A DNA stretch of 64,000 nt from Roseivivax halodurans JCM 10272 (GTDB lineage Bacteria > Pseudomonadota > Alphaproteobacteria > Rhodobacterales > Rhodobacteraceae). This document shows, in pieces, positions 1 to 8,403 of this stretch. The notes beneath the pieces were generated by a model. It worked only from the letters and a program-made list of their open reading frames with translations, had not been told where the DNA came from and did no database searches. The stretch spans positions 1-64,000 of the forward strand of contig NZ_JALZ01000011.1 of assembly GCF_000521785.1 (NCBI RefSeq). Direction: 5' to 3'. A program made the translations under genes and the position numbers. Each line of letters starts with the position of its first letter. The first letter of the stretch is position 1.

Positions 1-33
1 CAGGTTAATGTCGAAGGGCTTTAACTGTAATCA

Positions 34-49
34 ACACGTTACCACGTGT
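34..49. promoter_or_regulatory. Perfect 6-bp inverted repeat, possible operator
   Basis: ACACGT-TACC-ACGTGT is a perfect palindrome with a 4-nt spacer, lying just downstream of the carA stop codon. The first 66 bases hold no gene that I can see. It could be an operator for a gene beyond the window edge, or chance; nothing here identifies a protein that binds it. Confidence 0.25.
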
Positions 50-66
50 CCCGCATGCAGTGGACC

Positions 67-1224
67 TCAGGCAGACGCCTTGTCCATGGAGGCGGCGAAG
101 CGCTCGAAGAGGTAGTAGCTGTCCTGCGGGCCGGGGCTCGCCTCGGGGTGATGCTGCACCGAGAAGACCGGCTTGTCGGTCATCCGGATGCCGCAGTTAG
201 ACCCGTCGAAGAGCGAGACATGCGTCTCGAGCACGCCCGTCGGCAGAGTCTGGCTGTCCACCGCGAAGCCGTGGTTCATCGAGGTGATCTCGACCTTGCC
301 GGTCTCGAGCTCCTTGACCGGGTGGTTGGCCCCATGGTGGCCGTGGTTCATCTTCTGCGTCTGCGCGCCGAGCGCGAGCGCGAGCATCTGGTGGCCGAGG
401 CAGATCCCGAACATCGGGACGTCCTTCTCGAGCACGCCGCGGATCATCGGCACCGCATATTCGCCCGTCGCGGCCGGATCGCCCGGCCCGTTCGACAGGA
501 ACACGCCGTCCGGAGATTGCGCCAGCACGTCCTCGGCGGTCGCAGTGGCGGGCAGCACCGTCACCTCGCAGCCTGCGGAGGCGAGGCTGCGCAGAATGTT
601 GCGCTTGGCGCCATAATCGATCGCGACGACCCGGTGACGCGCCTCGGTCTGGCGCACATGCCCCTCGGGCCAGGCCCACCGCATCTCGTCCCAGCGGTAG
701 CTCTGCGCGCAGGTGACGCCGCGGGCGAGGTCGCGGCCGGTCAGGCCGGGGAAGCCGCGGGCCCGCTCTACCAGACCGGCGATGTCGAAATTGCCCTCGG
801 GATCGTGCGCCAAGGCCACGTGAGGCGCGCCGAGCGTCCGGATCGCGCGCGTCAGGCGGCGGGTGTCGACGCCTCCGATCGCGATGCGTCCGCGCTTGGC
901 GAGCCAGTCGGACAGCCGCTCGGCCGCGCGCCAGTTCGACGGCTCGGTCGGCATCCACTTGACGACCATGCCGTCCGCGACCGGATCCTGGGTCTCGTCG
1001 TCCTCGGGATTGACGCCGACATTGCCCACATGCGGGAAGGTGAAGGTCACGATCTGCCCCGCATAGGACGGATCGGTCATGATCTCCTGGTAGCCCGACA
1101 TCGCGGTGTTGAAGCAGAGCTCGGCCTGCGTCTCTCCGGTCGCGCCGAAGCCCATGCCGTAGAACACCGTGCCGTCGGCGAGCGCGAGGCAGGCTGTGGG
1201 GCGGGGCTGTTGGGTCTCGGCCAT
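67..1224 (-). CDS. carA: Carbamoyl-phosphate synthase small subunit
   Basis: The 385-residue protein is the glutamine amidotransferase subunit that feeds ammonia to CarB for carbamoyl phosphate, the precursor of arginine and pyrimidines; it is cytosolic. The N-terminal CarA domain (about 10-145) is followed by a class I glutamine amidotransferase domain (about 195-380). The nucleophile is Cys275 in GICLGHQ and the triad is completed by His359 and Glu361 in HHPEAS. The length is normal for the family. The start at 1224 is chosen because GAGGACAGCC precedes the ATG and the protein then begins MAETQQ; an in-frame upstream start would add 11 unconserved residues. carB is not in the window. Confidence 0.97.
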   Translation of the reverse strand: MAETQQPRPTACLALADGTVFYGMGFGATGETQAELCFNTAMSGYQEIMTDPSYAGQIVTFTFPHVGNVGVNPEDDETQDPVADGMVVKWMPTEPSNWRAAERLSDWLAKRGRIAIGGVDTRRLTRAIRTLGAPHVALAHDPEGNFDIAGLVERARGFPGLTGRDLARGVTCAQSYRWDEMRWAWPEGHVRQTEARHRVVAIDYGAKRNILRSLASAGCEVTVLPATATAEDVLAQSPDGVFLSNGPGDPAATGEYAVPMIRGVLEKDVPMFGICLGHQMLALALGAQTQKMNHGHHGANHPVKELETGKVEITSMNHGFAVDSQTLPTGVLETHVSLFDGSNCGIRMTDKPVFSVQHHPEASPGPQDSYYLFERFAASMDKASA

Positions 1225-1266
1225 GGCTGTCCTCGTCGTCTGGCGCCCGTGGGGCAAATCGAGGCA

Positions 1267-1295
1267 TACCTAAGCGGCGCCGGGAACGCGGTCAA
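1267..1295 (-). promoter_or_regulatory. Sigma-70-type promoter for carA
   Basis: Read on the minus strand there is TTGACC (1295-1290), a 17-nt spacer and TAGGTA (1272-1267). This is a good housekeeping promoter about 45 bases upstream of the carA start codon. No attenuator or arginine operator was recognised in the short leader. Confidence 0.55.
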
Positions 1296-1417
1296 GGGGG
1301 CGGGTCATTGGCCAAGTACTTGAAATGTAATGATTTGCCATCCCGAGGGGGCTGTTGCGCCGCCTCTGCGCATTGGATAATGTGCGCTCTTGCTGTCACT
1401 TGGGGGAAGCATTGACC

Positions 1418-1879
1418 ATGGATCTGCGCACGCGCATCACCGCCGCGACCAAGCAGGCGATGAAGAACAAGGATGCGACGCGGCTCTCGACGCTGCGGCT
1501 CATCTCTGCGGCGATCAAGGACCGGGACATCGCCGCCCGCGGCGAGGGCGCCGAGACCGGCGTCGGGGATGGCGAAATCCTGTCGATCCTCCAGAAGATG
1601 GTGAAGCAGCGTCAGGAAAGCGTACGCACCTACGAGGAGGGCGGCCGGCTCGACCTCGCCGAGCAGGAAGAGGCCGAGATCGAGGTGATCGAGGAATTCC
1701 TGCCGAAACGCATGAGCGAGGCCGAGGTCGACGCCGCGGTCGACGAGGCGGTGGCCGAGATCGGCGCGAGCTCGATCCGCGACATGGGCCGCGTCATGGG
1801 CGTTCTGAAGACGAAATATGCGGGCCGCATGGATTTCGGCGCGGCCAGCCCGAAGGTCAAGGCGCGCCTCGCGGGCTGA
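1418..1879 (+). CDS. GatB/YqeY domain-containing protein
   Basis: The 153-residue protein matches the YqeY family, which corresponds to the C-terminal helical domain of GatB, the tRNA-dependent amidotransferase subunit. It starts MDLRTRITAATKQAM and has the family's run of helices. Its exact role is unknown; tRNA binding is suggested by homology only. The ATG at 1418 is preceded by TGGGGGAAGC and fits the normal N-terminus; an upstream in-frame ATG would add 21 unrelated residues. It is divergent from carA and convergent with the glycosyltransferase gene. A GATAAT at 1376-1381 with TTGCGC 15 nt upstream is a weak promoter candidate. Confidence 0.9.
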   Translation: MDLRTRITAATKQAMKNKDATRLSTLRLISAAIKDRDIAARGEGAETGVGDGEILSILQKMVKQRQESVRTYEEGGRLDLAEQEEAEIEVIEEFLPKRMSEAEVDAAVDEAVAEIGASSIRDMGRVMGVLKTKYAGRMDFGAASPKVKARLAG

Positions 1880-1901
1880 GATCGCAGGATCGCCTGCGGC
1901 G

Positions 1902-1950
1902 GCGAGGGCTCTGCCCTCGCGCTCCCGGGATATTTTGTTCAAGAAGAAGA
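1902..1950 (+). repeat. Composite intergenic repeat, copy 1
   Basis: An 8-bp GC stem (GCGAGGGC, loop TCT, GCCCTCGC; 1902-1920) is followed by CGCTCCCGGGATATTTTG and TTCAAGAAGAAG. The same layout recurs at 18124, 34997 and 48752. This copy sits between the convergent ends of the YqeY gene and the glycosyltransferase gene. The stem could act as a terminator here, but other copies are not at gene ends, so it is better viewed as a dispersed intergenic element. Confidence 0.7.
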
Positions 1951-1957
1951 GCAGGGC

Positions 1958-2848
1958 TCAGGGGAAGTCGCGGATCACCTCGCGCAGCATCTCGGCGTCG
2001 GTCACGCGGTACTTGGCGACGAACCGGCTCTTGTAGCTGACGCGACCCCGCCGGGCGCCGAAATTCTCGCCGTGGTTCAGCTCGTAGAGCACCGAGGGGC
2101 GCGAGAGCGGCGCCAGCGGCAGGCCGGCGAGCGCCGCGAGATGCGGGAACATCCGGTGCTCGTGCTGCCACATCTCGCGCAGGAAGGCGGCGCTCTGCGG
2201 CAGGGCGGGATCGTGCAGCAGCGCGGCGCAGGAGCCGCAGAGCTTCCAGAACGGCTTGCGCAGCGGGGCCGAGGGCCCGCGCGGTGCGGCGAGGGCGACG
2301 TTGCCGGTCGCGACGTCGCGCACGAAGCCGGTCTCTGCGAGAAAGCCCGGACCCTGCCGTCCCAGCATCTCACCCACGCTGCCCTGCCGGAGGAGATCGT
2401 CGGCATCGAAGCTCATCGCATAGGCGGGCGGTCCGCCCCGGGCGCCGAGGTGATCGGCGAGCATCGCGAGCTTGCGCCACTTGTCGTTCCCGGGCGCGGG
2501 ATCCTCGAAGGGCAGGTGGGTGACGCGGGCATCATCGGGCAACGCCGGACGCTCCTGGCAGCAGATCACGGCGCGCCAGCGCGGATCGTCCTGCCGGATG
2601 AAGCTTTCCAGGGTCGCAGTCAGCCGCCGCCCGACCGCGCCCCAATCGGTCACGTGCGCCGGCCCGACGAGCGGGATCAGGAAGACCACCTCTTCGGCCA
2701 CGGGCAGGCTTCGGCGCGCCGCGCGCAGGGCCAGAGCCGCGCGTTCGCTCGGCACTTCGGTCGCGGACATGGCACGGGACGGCGAGAGCCGGGCGAGGGC
2801 ACGGAGCGGCGCGCGGCGCGCTTTCGGTGTCGCGGGAACCTGGGCCAT
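1958..2848 (-). CDS. Putative glycosyltransferase (rhamnosyltransferase-like)
   Basis: This 296-residue protein resembles the 'putative rhamnosyl transferase' family (PF11316-like) common in Roseobacters. After a basic N-terminus (about 45 residues) come a VVFLIPLVGP strand, a FIRQDDPRW region, and a FDADD motif near residue 150 that would serve as the metal-binding DxD of a GT-A fold. It probably adds a sugar to a surface glycan; donor and acceptor are unknown. Its ATG overlaps the stop of the upstream DUF2244 gene by one base (TGATG), so the two are probably co-translated. The family call rests on motif memory and is moderate. Confidence 0.6.
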   Translation of the reverse strand: MAQVPATPKARRAPLRALARLSPSRAMSATEVPSERAALALRAARRSLPVAEEVVFLIPLVGPAHVTDWGAVGRRLTATLESFIRQDDPRWRAVICCQERPALPDDARVTHLPFEDPAPGNDKWRKLAMLADHLGARGGPPAYAMSFDADDLLRQGSVGEMLGRQGPGFLAETGFVRDVATGNVALAAPRGPSAPLRKPFWKLCGSCAALLHDPALPQSAAFLREMWQHEHRMFPHLAALAGLPLAPLSRPSVLYELNHGENFGARRGRVSYKSRFVAKYRVTDAEMLREVIRDFP

Positions 2849-3342
2849 CAGAGCGCCGAGAGCCGCGAGACGCAGGCCGAAAGTTCGGAATAGAGCGCCT
2901 TGCGTTCGTCCTCGGAGAGGAACGCACCGATCTCGACCTCGCGGCCCGCTCCCGAGAGCGTCACGTAGTTCGGGACCGGTCCGCCCTTCGGATGCAGGGT
3001 GACGCGGACCCAATAGGGGTTGCAGTGCCATTCCCGGGCCCGGCCGCGCGGATCGTGACGCACGAGATGCAGATCGTCCCGCGCCAGCGTCAGGACCTCG
3101 AGGATGCGTCGGTCGGTTTCGTTGCGCCGAAGCGCCCAGTAGAGCGCGGCGATGGCGACGAGCAGAAACGGCAGCAGCCCCCAGAGAAGCGCGGTGCCGA
3201 GAAGCCCGTAGAGCGGCAGCGTCGCCATGAGGAAGGTGGCGCCCACGAAGGCCGCAAATCCCGCCGGCGGCAGCGAGTTGTGCGGCCAGAGGGTCAGCTT
3301 CCGCGCGTCGCGGGCAAGGTCTTGGGTCCAGCGGTAGGGCAT
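2848..3342 (-). CDS. DUF2244 integral membrane protein
   Basis: The 164-residue protein has two adjacent hydrophobic segments (about residues 28-50 and 52-70) and then a soluble part with WHCNPYWVRVTLHP and a C-terminal DERKALYSEL helix, as in the DUF2244 family. Function is unknown; a role linked to respiratory membranes is sometimes proposed because of neighbourhood, and here it lies just downstream of ctaD. The start at 3342 gives MPYRWTQDL, the usual kind of N-terminus. A TTG 45 bases upstream is an alternative. No strong ribosome binding site is seen for either. It overlaps the next gene by one base. Confidence 0.75.
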   Translation of the reverse strand: MPYRWTQDLARDARKLTLWPHNSLPPAGFAAFVGATFLMATLPLYGLLGTALLWGLLPFLLVAIAALYWALRRNETDRRILEVLTLARDDLHLVRHDPRGRAREWHCNPYWVRVTLHPKGGPVPNYVTLSGAGREVEIGAFLSEDERKALYSELSACVSRLSAL

Positions 3343-3412
3343 CTGCCAAGCGGTTCTAGCATCGGGGCCGGCCGTGTCGACGCGCAATCTGCGTCGGGCG
3401 GGACCGGAACGG

Positions 3413-3439
3413 AAAAAGGCCCCGCCGGAGCGGGGCCTT
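3413..3439 (-). terminator. Intrinsic terminator of ctaD
   Basis: On the minus strand a perfect 9-bp stem (AAGGCCCCG / CGGGGCCTT, 3439-3416) with a 6-nt loop is followed by TTTTTCC. It lies 18 bases after the ctaD stop codon. It separates ctaD from the DUF2244 gene, so those two are probably not one transcript. Confidence 0.85.
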
Positions 3440-3457
3440 CGTGGTCAGGTGCCGGGA

Positions 3458-5131
3458 TCAGTGGGCGTGGCCCTTGTCCCAGTCCTCGCGCTTCGGAAGC
3501 TGCTCGAAGGTGTGCTCCGGCGGCGGCGAGGGCAGGGTCCATTCCAGCGTGTCGGCATATTCGTTCCACGGGTTGGCCGCGGTCTGCGCCTCACCCTTGC
3601 GGAGCGACCAGACCATCACGCCGATGAAGAACAGGAACGACGCGAAGGAGATGAAGGCGCCCCAGCTCGACACGTGGTTCCAGAGCGCGAAGGCGTCCGG
3701 ATAGTCGATGTAGCGGCGCGGCATGCCCTGGCGGCCGAGGAAGTGCTGCGGGAAGAACGTCAGGTTGGCCCCGATGAAGAACGTCCAGAAGTGCAGCTTG
3801 CCGGCCCATTCGGGGTACATCTTGCCGGTCATCTTGGGGAAGTAGAAGTAGATCCCCGCGAAGATGGCGAAGACGGCGCCGAGGCTCATCACGTAGTGGA
3901 AGTGCGCCACGACGTAGTAGGTGTCGTGATAGGCGCGGTCGATGCCGGCCTGGCTCAGCACGATGCCGGTCACGCCGCCCACGGTGAAGAGGAACAGGAA
4001 GCCGAAGGCCCAGAGCATGGGAGTCTTGAACTCGATCGAGCCGCCCCACATCGTCGCGATCCAGCTGAAGATCTTAACGCCGGTCGGCACCGCGATGACC
4101 ATCGTCGCCAGCATGAAGTAGCTCTGCTGGGTCAGCGACATGCCGACGGTGTACATGTGGTGCGCCCACACGACGAAGCCGAGCGCGCCGATCGCGATGA
4201 TCGCCCAGACCATCGGCAGATAGCCGAAGATCGGCTTGCGGCTGAACGTGGCGATGACGTGGCTGATGATGCCGAAGCCCGGCAGGATCACGATGTAGAC
4301 CTCGGGATGGCCGAAGAACCACAGGATGTGCTGGTAGAGCACCGGATCGCCGCCGCCCGACGGATCGAAGAAGGTCGTGCCGAAGTTGCGGTCGGTGATC
4401 AGCATGGTGATCGCGCCGGCGAGGACCGGCAGGGCCAGCAGGATGAGCCATGCGGTCACGAAGATCGACCACGAGAACAGCGGCACCTTGAAGAGGCTCA
4501 TGCCCGGTGCGCGCATGTTGAGGAACGTGGTGATGATGTTGATCGCGCCGAGGATCGACGACGCGCCCGAGATGTGCACGGCGAAGAGCGCAAGGTCGGT
4601 GGAGTAGCCGCCTTCGCGGACCGACAGCGGCGGGTAGAGCACCCAGCCGATGCCCGAGCCGAGCTGACCGTTGCCGCCGGGCGAGAAGACCGACACCACG
4701 ACCATCAGCGAGCCCGCGGCGAAGAGCCAGAAGGACAGGTTGTTGAGGCGCGGGAACGCCATGTCCGGCGCGCCGATCTGGAGCGGCATGAAGTAGTTGC
4801 CGAAGCCGCCGAAGAGCGCCGGGATCACCACGAAGAACATCATCAGGATGCCGTGGCCGGTGATCATCACGTTCCACAGATGGCCGTTCGGCGTGCACTC
4901 GCCGGCCGCGGCCGGCCAGAGGCGCGCGCCTTCCTGGCACATGAACTGGACGCCGGGCTCCATCAGCTCCATCCGCATGTAGACGGTGAAGAGGACGGAC
5001 ACGAAGCCCATCAGGGCACCGCCGAACAGGTAAAGGATCCCGATGTCCTTGTGGTTGGTGGACATGAACCAGCGCGTGAAGAAGCTGCGCTCGTCTTCGT
5101 GTTCATGGCCGTGGATGGCGGCGTCTGCCAT
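3458..5131 (-). CDS. ctaD: Cytochrome c oxidase subunit I (aa3 type)
   Basis: The 557-residue protein is the catalytic subunit of the terminal oxidase that reduces oxygen to water and pumps protons across the inner membrane. Heme and copper ligands are all visible: His93 (TGHG) and His412 for heme a, His410 for heme a3, His275, His324 and His325 for CuB, with Tyr279 of the GHPEVY motif cross-linked to His275. Lys353 marks the K-channel, and Glu277 the end of the D-channel, so it is an A-type enzyme. The start is fixed by AGGAGGCTTAC before the ATG. It stands alone, without ctaC/ctaE, as known in Rhodobacter and Paracoccus, and has its own terminator. Confidence 0.98.
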   Translation of the reverse strand: MADAAIHGHEHEDERSFFTRWFMSTNHKDIGILYLFGGALMGFVSVLFTVYMRMELMEPGVQFMCQEGARLWPAAAGECTPNGHLWNVMITGHGILMMFFVVIPALFGGFGNYFMPLQIGAPDMAFPRLNNLSFWLFAAGSLMVVVSVFSPGGNGQLGSGIGWVLYPPLSVREGGYSTDLALFAVHISGASSILGAINIITTFLNMRAPGMSLFKVPLFSWSIFVTAWLILLALPVLAGAITMLITDRNFGTTFFDPSGGGDPVLYQHILWFFGHPEVYIVILPGFGIISHVIATFSRKPIFGYLPMVWAIIAIGALGFVVWAHHMYTVGMSLTQQSYFMLATMVIAVPTGVKIFSWIATMWGGSIEFKTPMLWAFGFLFLFTVGGVTGIVLSQAGIDRAYHDTYYVVAHFHYVMSLGAVFAIFAGIYFYFPKMTGKMYPEWAGKLHFWTFFIGANLTFFPQHFLGRQGMPRRYIDYPDAFALWNHVSSWGAFISFASFLFFIGVMVWSLRKGEAQTAANPWNEYADTLEWTLPSPPPEHTFEQLPKREDWDKGHAH

Positions 5132-5441
5132 GTAAGCCTCCTGAATGTATTCCCGGAGGGCGACGGGCAGACTTCACCCGCACCCCTGCTGCGTCCGCGT
5201 TTTAGGAAAGAGCAGGTTGCACGGCAATGGCGTGTTTTGACACAGGACAAGGAAATTTGTCGCAGGGACGCAATCCTGGGCCGAATCACGCGAGCGGCTT
5301 ACGCCGCTGCCAATACGTCACATAAACGTCAAGTATGTTGGGGTGAGGCATTCCCCACTAGGCAGAATCGCGCCGACGTCCTATCTTCGCAAGGAAGACG
5401 CGTATTGCGCGTCCGGCTTTTTACATTGCGAGGCTCTAGGC
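5132..5441. other. Divergent intergenic region, ctaD / DUF1127 gene
   Basis: This 310-base gap must hold the promoters of both divergent genes. I see a Fnr-like site (5237-5250), a small inverted repeat AGCGGC-TTAC-GCCGCT near 5293-5308, and no convincing sigma-70 promoter. No open frame with a ribosome binding site is apparent. Confidence 0.5.
5237..5250 (-). promoter_or_regulatory. Possible FnrL box upstream of ctaD
   Basis: TTGAC-ACAG-GACAA has one mismatch to the palindrome TTGAC-N4-GTCAA used by FnrL in Rhodobacterales. It lies about 105 bases upstream of the ctaD start. Repression of the aa3 oxidase under low oxygen by FnrL would make biological sense, but one site found by eye is weak evidence. 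Confidence 0.3.
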
Positions 5442-5654
5442 ATGGCCTTTTTCGATCAGTCATTCTCCACCCCCTCGGCCCGCCACTGGTCGGGACCTTT
5501 CCAGCGTCTTTTCGATACGCCGTTCGATCTCCGATCTCGCCGCATCAGATCCCGGATTGCCGAATTGCGCGCGCTGTCCGACGAGGAGCTCTCGGCCTGC
5601 GGCATCACCCGCGCCGAGATCGTTCGACATGTCCTGATGACCGTTAGGCGCTGA
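5442..5654 (+). CDS. DUF1127 family small protein
   Basis: The 70-residue protein ends with the DUF1127 signature: an Arg-rich helix (RSRRIRSRIAELRALS) followed by DEELSACGITRAEI. Family members are small Arg-rich proteins of alphaproteobacteria; some bind RNA and affect phosphate, carbon or sRNA metabolism. The ATG at 5442 is the natural start of the conserved protein, although an upstream in-frame ATG exists and no strong ribosome binding site is seen. It is divergent from ctaD. A 6-bp inverted repeat, CGCAAC-N6-GTTGCG, lies downstream around 5699-5716 and may be a weak terminator. Confidence 0.85.
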   Translation: MAFFDQSFSTPSARHWSGPFQRLFDTPFDLRSRRIRSRIAELRALSDEELSACGITRAEIVRHVLMTVRR

Positions 5655-5804
5655 GGCCGGTTTCCGCTCTCTCTCCGAGCTTGACTTGATCGCCATTTGC
5701 GCAACACTGTGGTTGCGTCTTCCGCGCAATTAATTCCCGCGCCGTGGCGCTGACTATTTCGGCTCTGCCGATCCGCATTATCGCAAGTCATCGGAGAAAG
5801 TCAT

Positions 5805-7520
5805 ATGCGCCCACATCATCTGCCCGCTGTGGCGGCTGTTCTCGCCCTTTTCATCGCGCCTTTGCCCGCCGCAGCGAATGACGCATTCGTCGGCGGCCTC
5901 GTCGGAGGATTCATCGGCAGCGCCATCAACAATGCCGCCCAGCCCAAGACGCGCACGGTGGTGCGGCAAGCCGCGCCCCGGCAGGTGGTGCGGAAGGCCG
6001 CGCCTGCGGCGAAACCTGCGGTGTCGAGCTTCGAGCGCACCCAGAACCGGGAGACGCAGGAGGCCCTGAACCATTTCGGCTTCAATGCGGGCACGCCGGA
6101 CGGCATTCTCGGCAGTCGCTCGCGCTCGGCGATCTCGTCCTACCAATCCTATCTCGGCTATTCGCCCACCGGTCAGCTGACCACCTATGAACGCGACTTC
6201 CTCGTGTCGTCCTACCACCGCGCGCAGGCCGGCGGGGCGAGCACGGCTCAGCTCGTCGCCTCGAACGCCGAGGGCGTGCGCGGCCTGCTCAAGGCCTACC
6301 GGGACGAGCAGACCAACGGGACGGGGGGAACCGCCACCGCGGCCATCGGCGGCCATTTCGGCCTGCCGACGGTGATCGCGGACGCCGTGCACGAGATCGC
6401 GAAGAGCTCCGATCCGACCGCCGAGCAACTGGTGAACCGCTCGGGCTTCATGCAGCTTGCGGATATCAACGGCGACGGCCGCACCGACTACATCATCGAC
6501 ACGTCCGTGACGGGGTCGGCTTTCTGGTGCAACGCGCGCGACTGCGCGGTCCGGGTCTTCGCCTCGACCCCGGATGGCTACGAGCGCAACGACTTCCAGG
6601 CCTTCAACGTGACGCCGGCGATGTTCTCCTGCACAAGGGGCACGTGCTCCAAGACCGGGGATTCCGCACCGCAGCTTGCAGGTCCTCTCGTCGGGCCGGG
6701 CCAGCCCGGCTTGCCGCAGACCCAGCTCGCCGCGACGACGCCTGCGCCCCTTGCACCGGCTCCGGCAGCCGCGGCCCCAGTGCAGGCGGCGCTGCCCAGC
6801 TTCGCCGCTGCCGCGCCCGCGATCCCGACCTTCGGCACCGCCGCGGGCGGCGAGTCCCTGTCCTCGGAATGCAACCGGATCAACCTCCTCGCGACGACCG
6901 AGGCCGGCTACACCACGGCCGAGACGATGACCGACGCCTCCGCCGCGCTCGGCGAACAGCTCTGCCTCGCGCGCACCTACGCGATCACCGCCGGCGAAGG
7001 CCTCATGGACAAGGTCGCCGGGGTCAGCAAGGCGCAGATCTCCGAACAATGCGCCGGGTTCGCGCCGCTTCTCGCGCCCCATGTCGCAGCGCTCTCGGTC
7101 AAGCCGCGGCAGGAGGTCGTCGCCGACATGAAGGCCTTCGTCCTCGGCTCCGGCATGGCGCCGGCGCAGCTCGAGACCACCGCGCGGATCTGCCTTGCCT
7201 CGGGGTATCTCGAGGACGATCTCGACGTGGCGGTCGGCTCCGCCCTTCTCCTCGTGGCGCTCGGCCGCGAGCCGTATGGCGAGTTCGTGGGCCATCACCT
7301 CGCGCTCGGACGGGGAACCGCCGCGCGGGGAGACTTCGCCGCCGCGTGGTACGGACCTGCGCTGACCGCTCTCGACACCGGCGCCCCGGCGCTCGTCGCA
7401 CCCGGTCAGCCCGAACGCCGCGCGCTCCTGAAGAAGGCCTCGCTCCAGCTCGGCGGGGCTGCGCCGGCCGCGGCACCCGTTCAGGCCAGCGCTCTGCCGG
7501 TCTTCTCGGTCAGCGAGTGA
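5805..7520 (+). CDS. Secreted peptidoglycan-binding domain protein
   Basis: The 571-residue protein has a Sec signal peptide (about 1-24, cleaved after PAAA-ND), a glycine-zipper-like stretch (GGLVGGFIGSAINNAA), and a peptidoglycan-binding domain 1 (about 80-135, with GFNAGTPDGILGSRSRSAI). An aspartate-rich ADINGDGRTDYIID stretch near residue 225 looks like an FG-GAP or EF-hand-type calcium loop. A long Ala/Pro-rich linker leads to a C-terminal helical domain with conserved cysteines that I do not recognise. It probably acts in the periplasm on the cell wall. CGGAGAAAG precedes the ATG. It is convergent with lipB. Confidence 0.75.
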   Translation: MRPHHLPAVAAVLALFIAPLPAAANDAFVGGLVGGFIGSAINNAAQPKTRTVVRQAAPRQVVRKAAPAAKPAVSSFERTQNRETQEALNHFGFNAGTPDGILGSRSRSAISSYQSYLGYSPTGQLTTYERDFLVSSYHRAQAGGASTAQLVASNAEGVRGLLKAYRDEQTNGTGGTATAAIGGHFGLPTVIADAVHEIAKSSDPTAEQLVNRSGFMQLADINGDGRTDYIIDTSVTGSAFWCNARDCAVRVFASTPDGYERNDFQAFNVTPAMFSCTRGTCSKTGDSAPQLAGPLVGPGQPGLPQTQLAATTPAPLAPAPAAAAPVQAALPSFAAAAPAIPTFGTAAGGESLSSECNRINLLATTEAGYTTAETMTDASAALGEQLCLARTYAITAGEGLMDKVAGVSKAQISEQCAGFAPLLAPHVAALSVKPRQEVVADMKAFVLGSGMAPAQLETTARICLASGYLEDDLDVAVGSALLLVALGREPYGEFVGHHLALGRGTAARGDFAAAWYGPALTALDTGAPALVAPGQPERRALLKKASLQLGGAAPAAAPVQASALPVFSVSE

Positions 7521-7526
7521 GGCACT

Positions 7527-7549
7527 CGCGGCCGGGTCACCCGGCCGCG
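7527..7549. terminator. Bidirectional hairpin enclosing the lipB stop codon
   Basis: CGCGGCCGGG-TCA-CCCGGCCGCG is a perfect 10-bp stem with a 3-nt loop. The loop (7537-7539) is the lipB stop codon read on the minus strand. It sits 6 bases after the stop of the plus-strand gene. There is no U-run on either side, so terminator strength is uncertain. Confidence 0.6.
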
Positions 7550-8202
7550 TCTTCCGCTCCGAAGACCGTATCGAAGGTCTTTCTCAGGGCGACATCGACG
7601 TCGTCCATCGTCACCGGCAGGCCGAGATCGACGAGGCTCGTCACCCCGTGCTCGGTGATGCCGCAGGGCACGATGCCGCCGAAATGCGACAGGTCCGGCT
7701 CGACGTTGATCGAAATGCCGTGAAAGCTCACCCAGCGCCGCAGGCGGATGCCGATGGCGGCGACCTTGTCCTCGGCCGGCGCGCCGGACAGGGTCCGCGG
7801 CTTCTCCGGCCGCTCGATCCAGACCCCGACGCGGCCCTCGCGAATGCGCCCGGTCAGCCCGAACTCCGCGAGCGCCGCGATCACCCAGGTCTCCAGATCG
7901 TGCACGAAGCGGCGGACGTCGCGGCCGCGGCGGCTGACGTCGAGCATAACGTAGACCACGCGCTGCCCCGGCCCGTGATAGGTGTATTGTCCGCCGCGCT
8001 TGCTCTCGTGGACCGGGAACCGATCGGGGTCCTTCAGATCCTCGCGCCTTGCGCTCGTGCCCGCGGTGTAGAGCGGCGGATGCTCGACGAGCCAGACCAG
8101 TTCCTCGGCATCGCCCTCCGCTATGGCGGCGGCGCGCGCCTCCATGACGCTCACCGCGCGGTCGTAATCCGTCAGCCCGGGCTCGATGATCCACTCTACC
8201 AT
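7537..8202 (-). CDS. lipB: Octanoyltransferase
   Basis: The 221-residue enzyme moves octanoyl from acyl carrier protein to lipoyl domains of 2-oxoacid dehydrogenases and the glycine cleavage H protein. Diagnostic motifs are [12 protein letters not shown] (about 75-86), [14 protein letters not shown] with the catalytic lysine region before it, and [12 protein letters not shown] with the acyl-accepting cysteine. The start ATG at 8202 gives [13 protein letters not shown], normal for the family. On the minus strand TTGACC (8237-8232), 17 nt, TACGCG (8214-8209) is a possible promoter that would give an almost leaderless transcript. Confidence 0.95.
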   Translation of the reverse strand: MVEWIIEPGLTDYDRAVSVMEARAAAIAEGDAEELVWLVEHPPLYTAGTSARREDLKDPDRFPVHESKRGGQYTYHGPGQRVVYVMLDVSRRGRDVRRFVHDLETWVIAALAEFGLTGRIREGRVGVWIERPEKPRTLSGAPAEDKVAAIGIRLRRWVSFHGISINVEPDLSHFGGIVPCGITEHGVTSLVDLGLPVTMDDVDVALRKTFDTVFGAEDAAG

Positions 8203-8403
8203 GCGCGCCGCGTAGCGCTCGCCCGGGGTGCGGTCAACGCCGTCCGACACATGCCGTTCACGAAAAGCGGGGTTTCGATGCGCGCTCGCGATTGCACGGA
8301 ACCGCCTCATTCTGGCGACGTTCTCCGGCTGACACCTGGCCCCTTGGACATCACCCCCATGAGCTTTCTCACCAACCCGCACACGGACCCGAGCAAGGTA
8401 GTG

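Noticed and set aside
3374-5647. A 757-codon open frame on the plus strand opposite ctaD
   Set aside because: It is an antisense shadow of a GC-rich gene: Arg/Glu/His-rich, no domain, no ribosome binding site, while ctaD on the other strand has every catalytic ligand.
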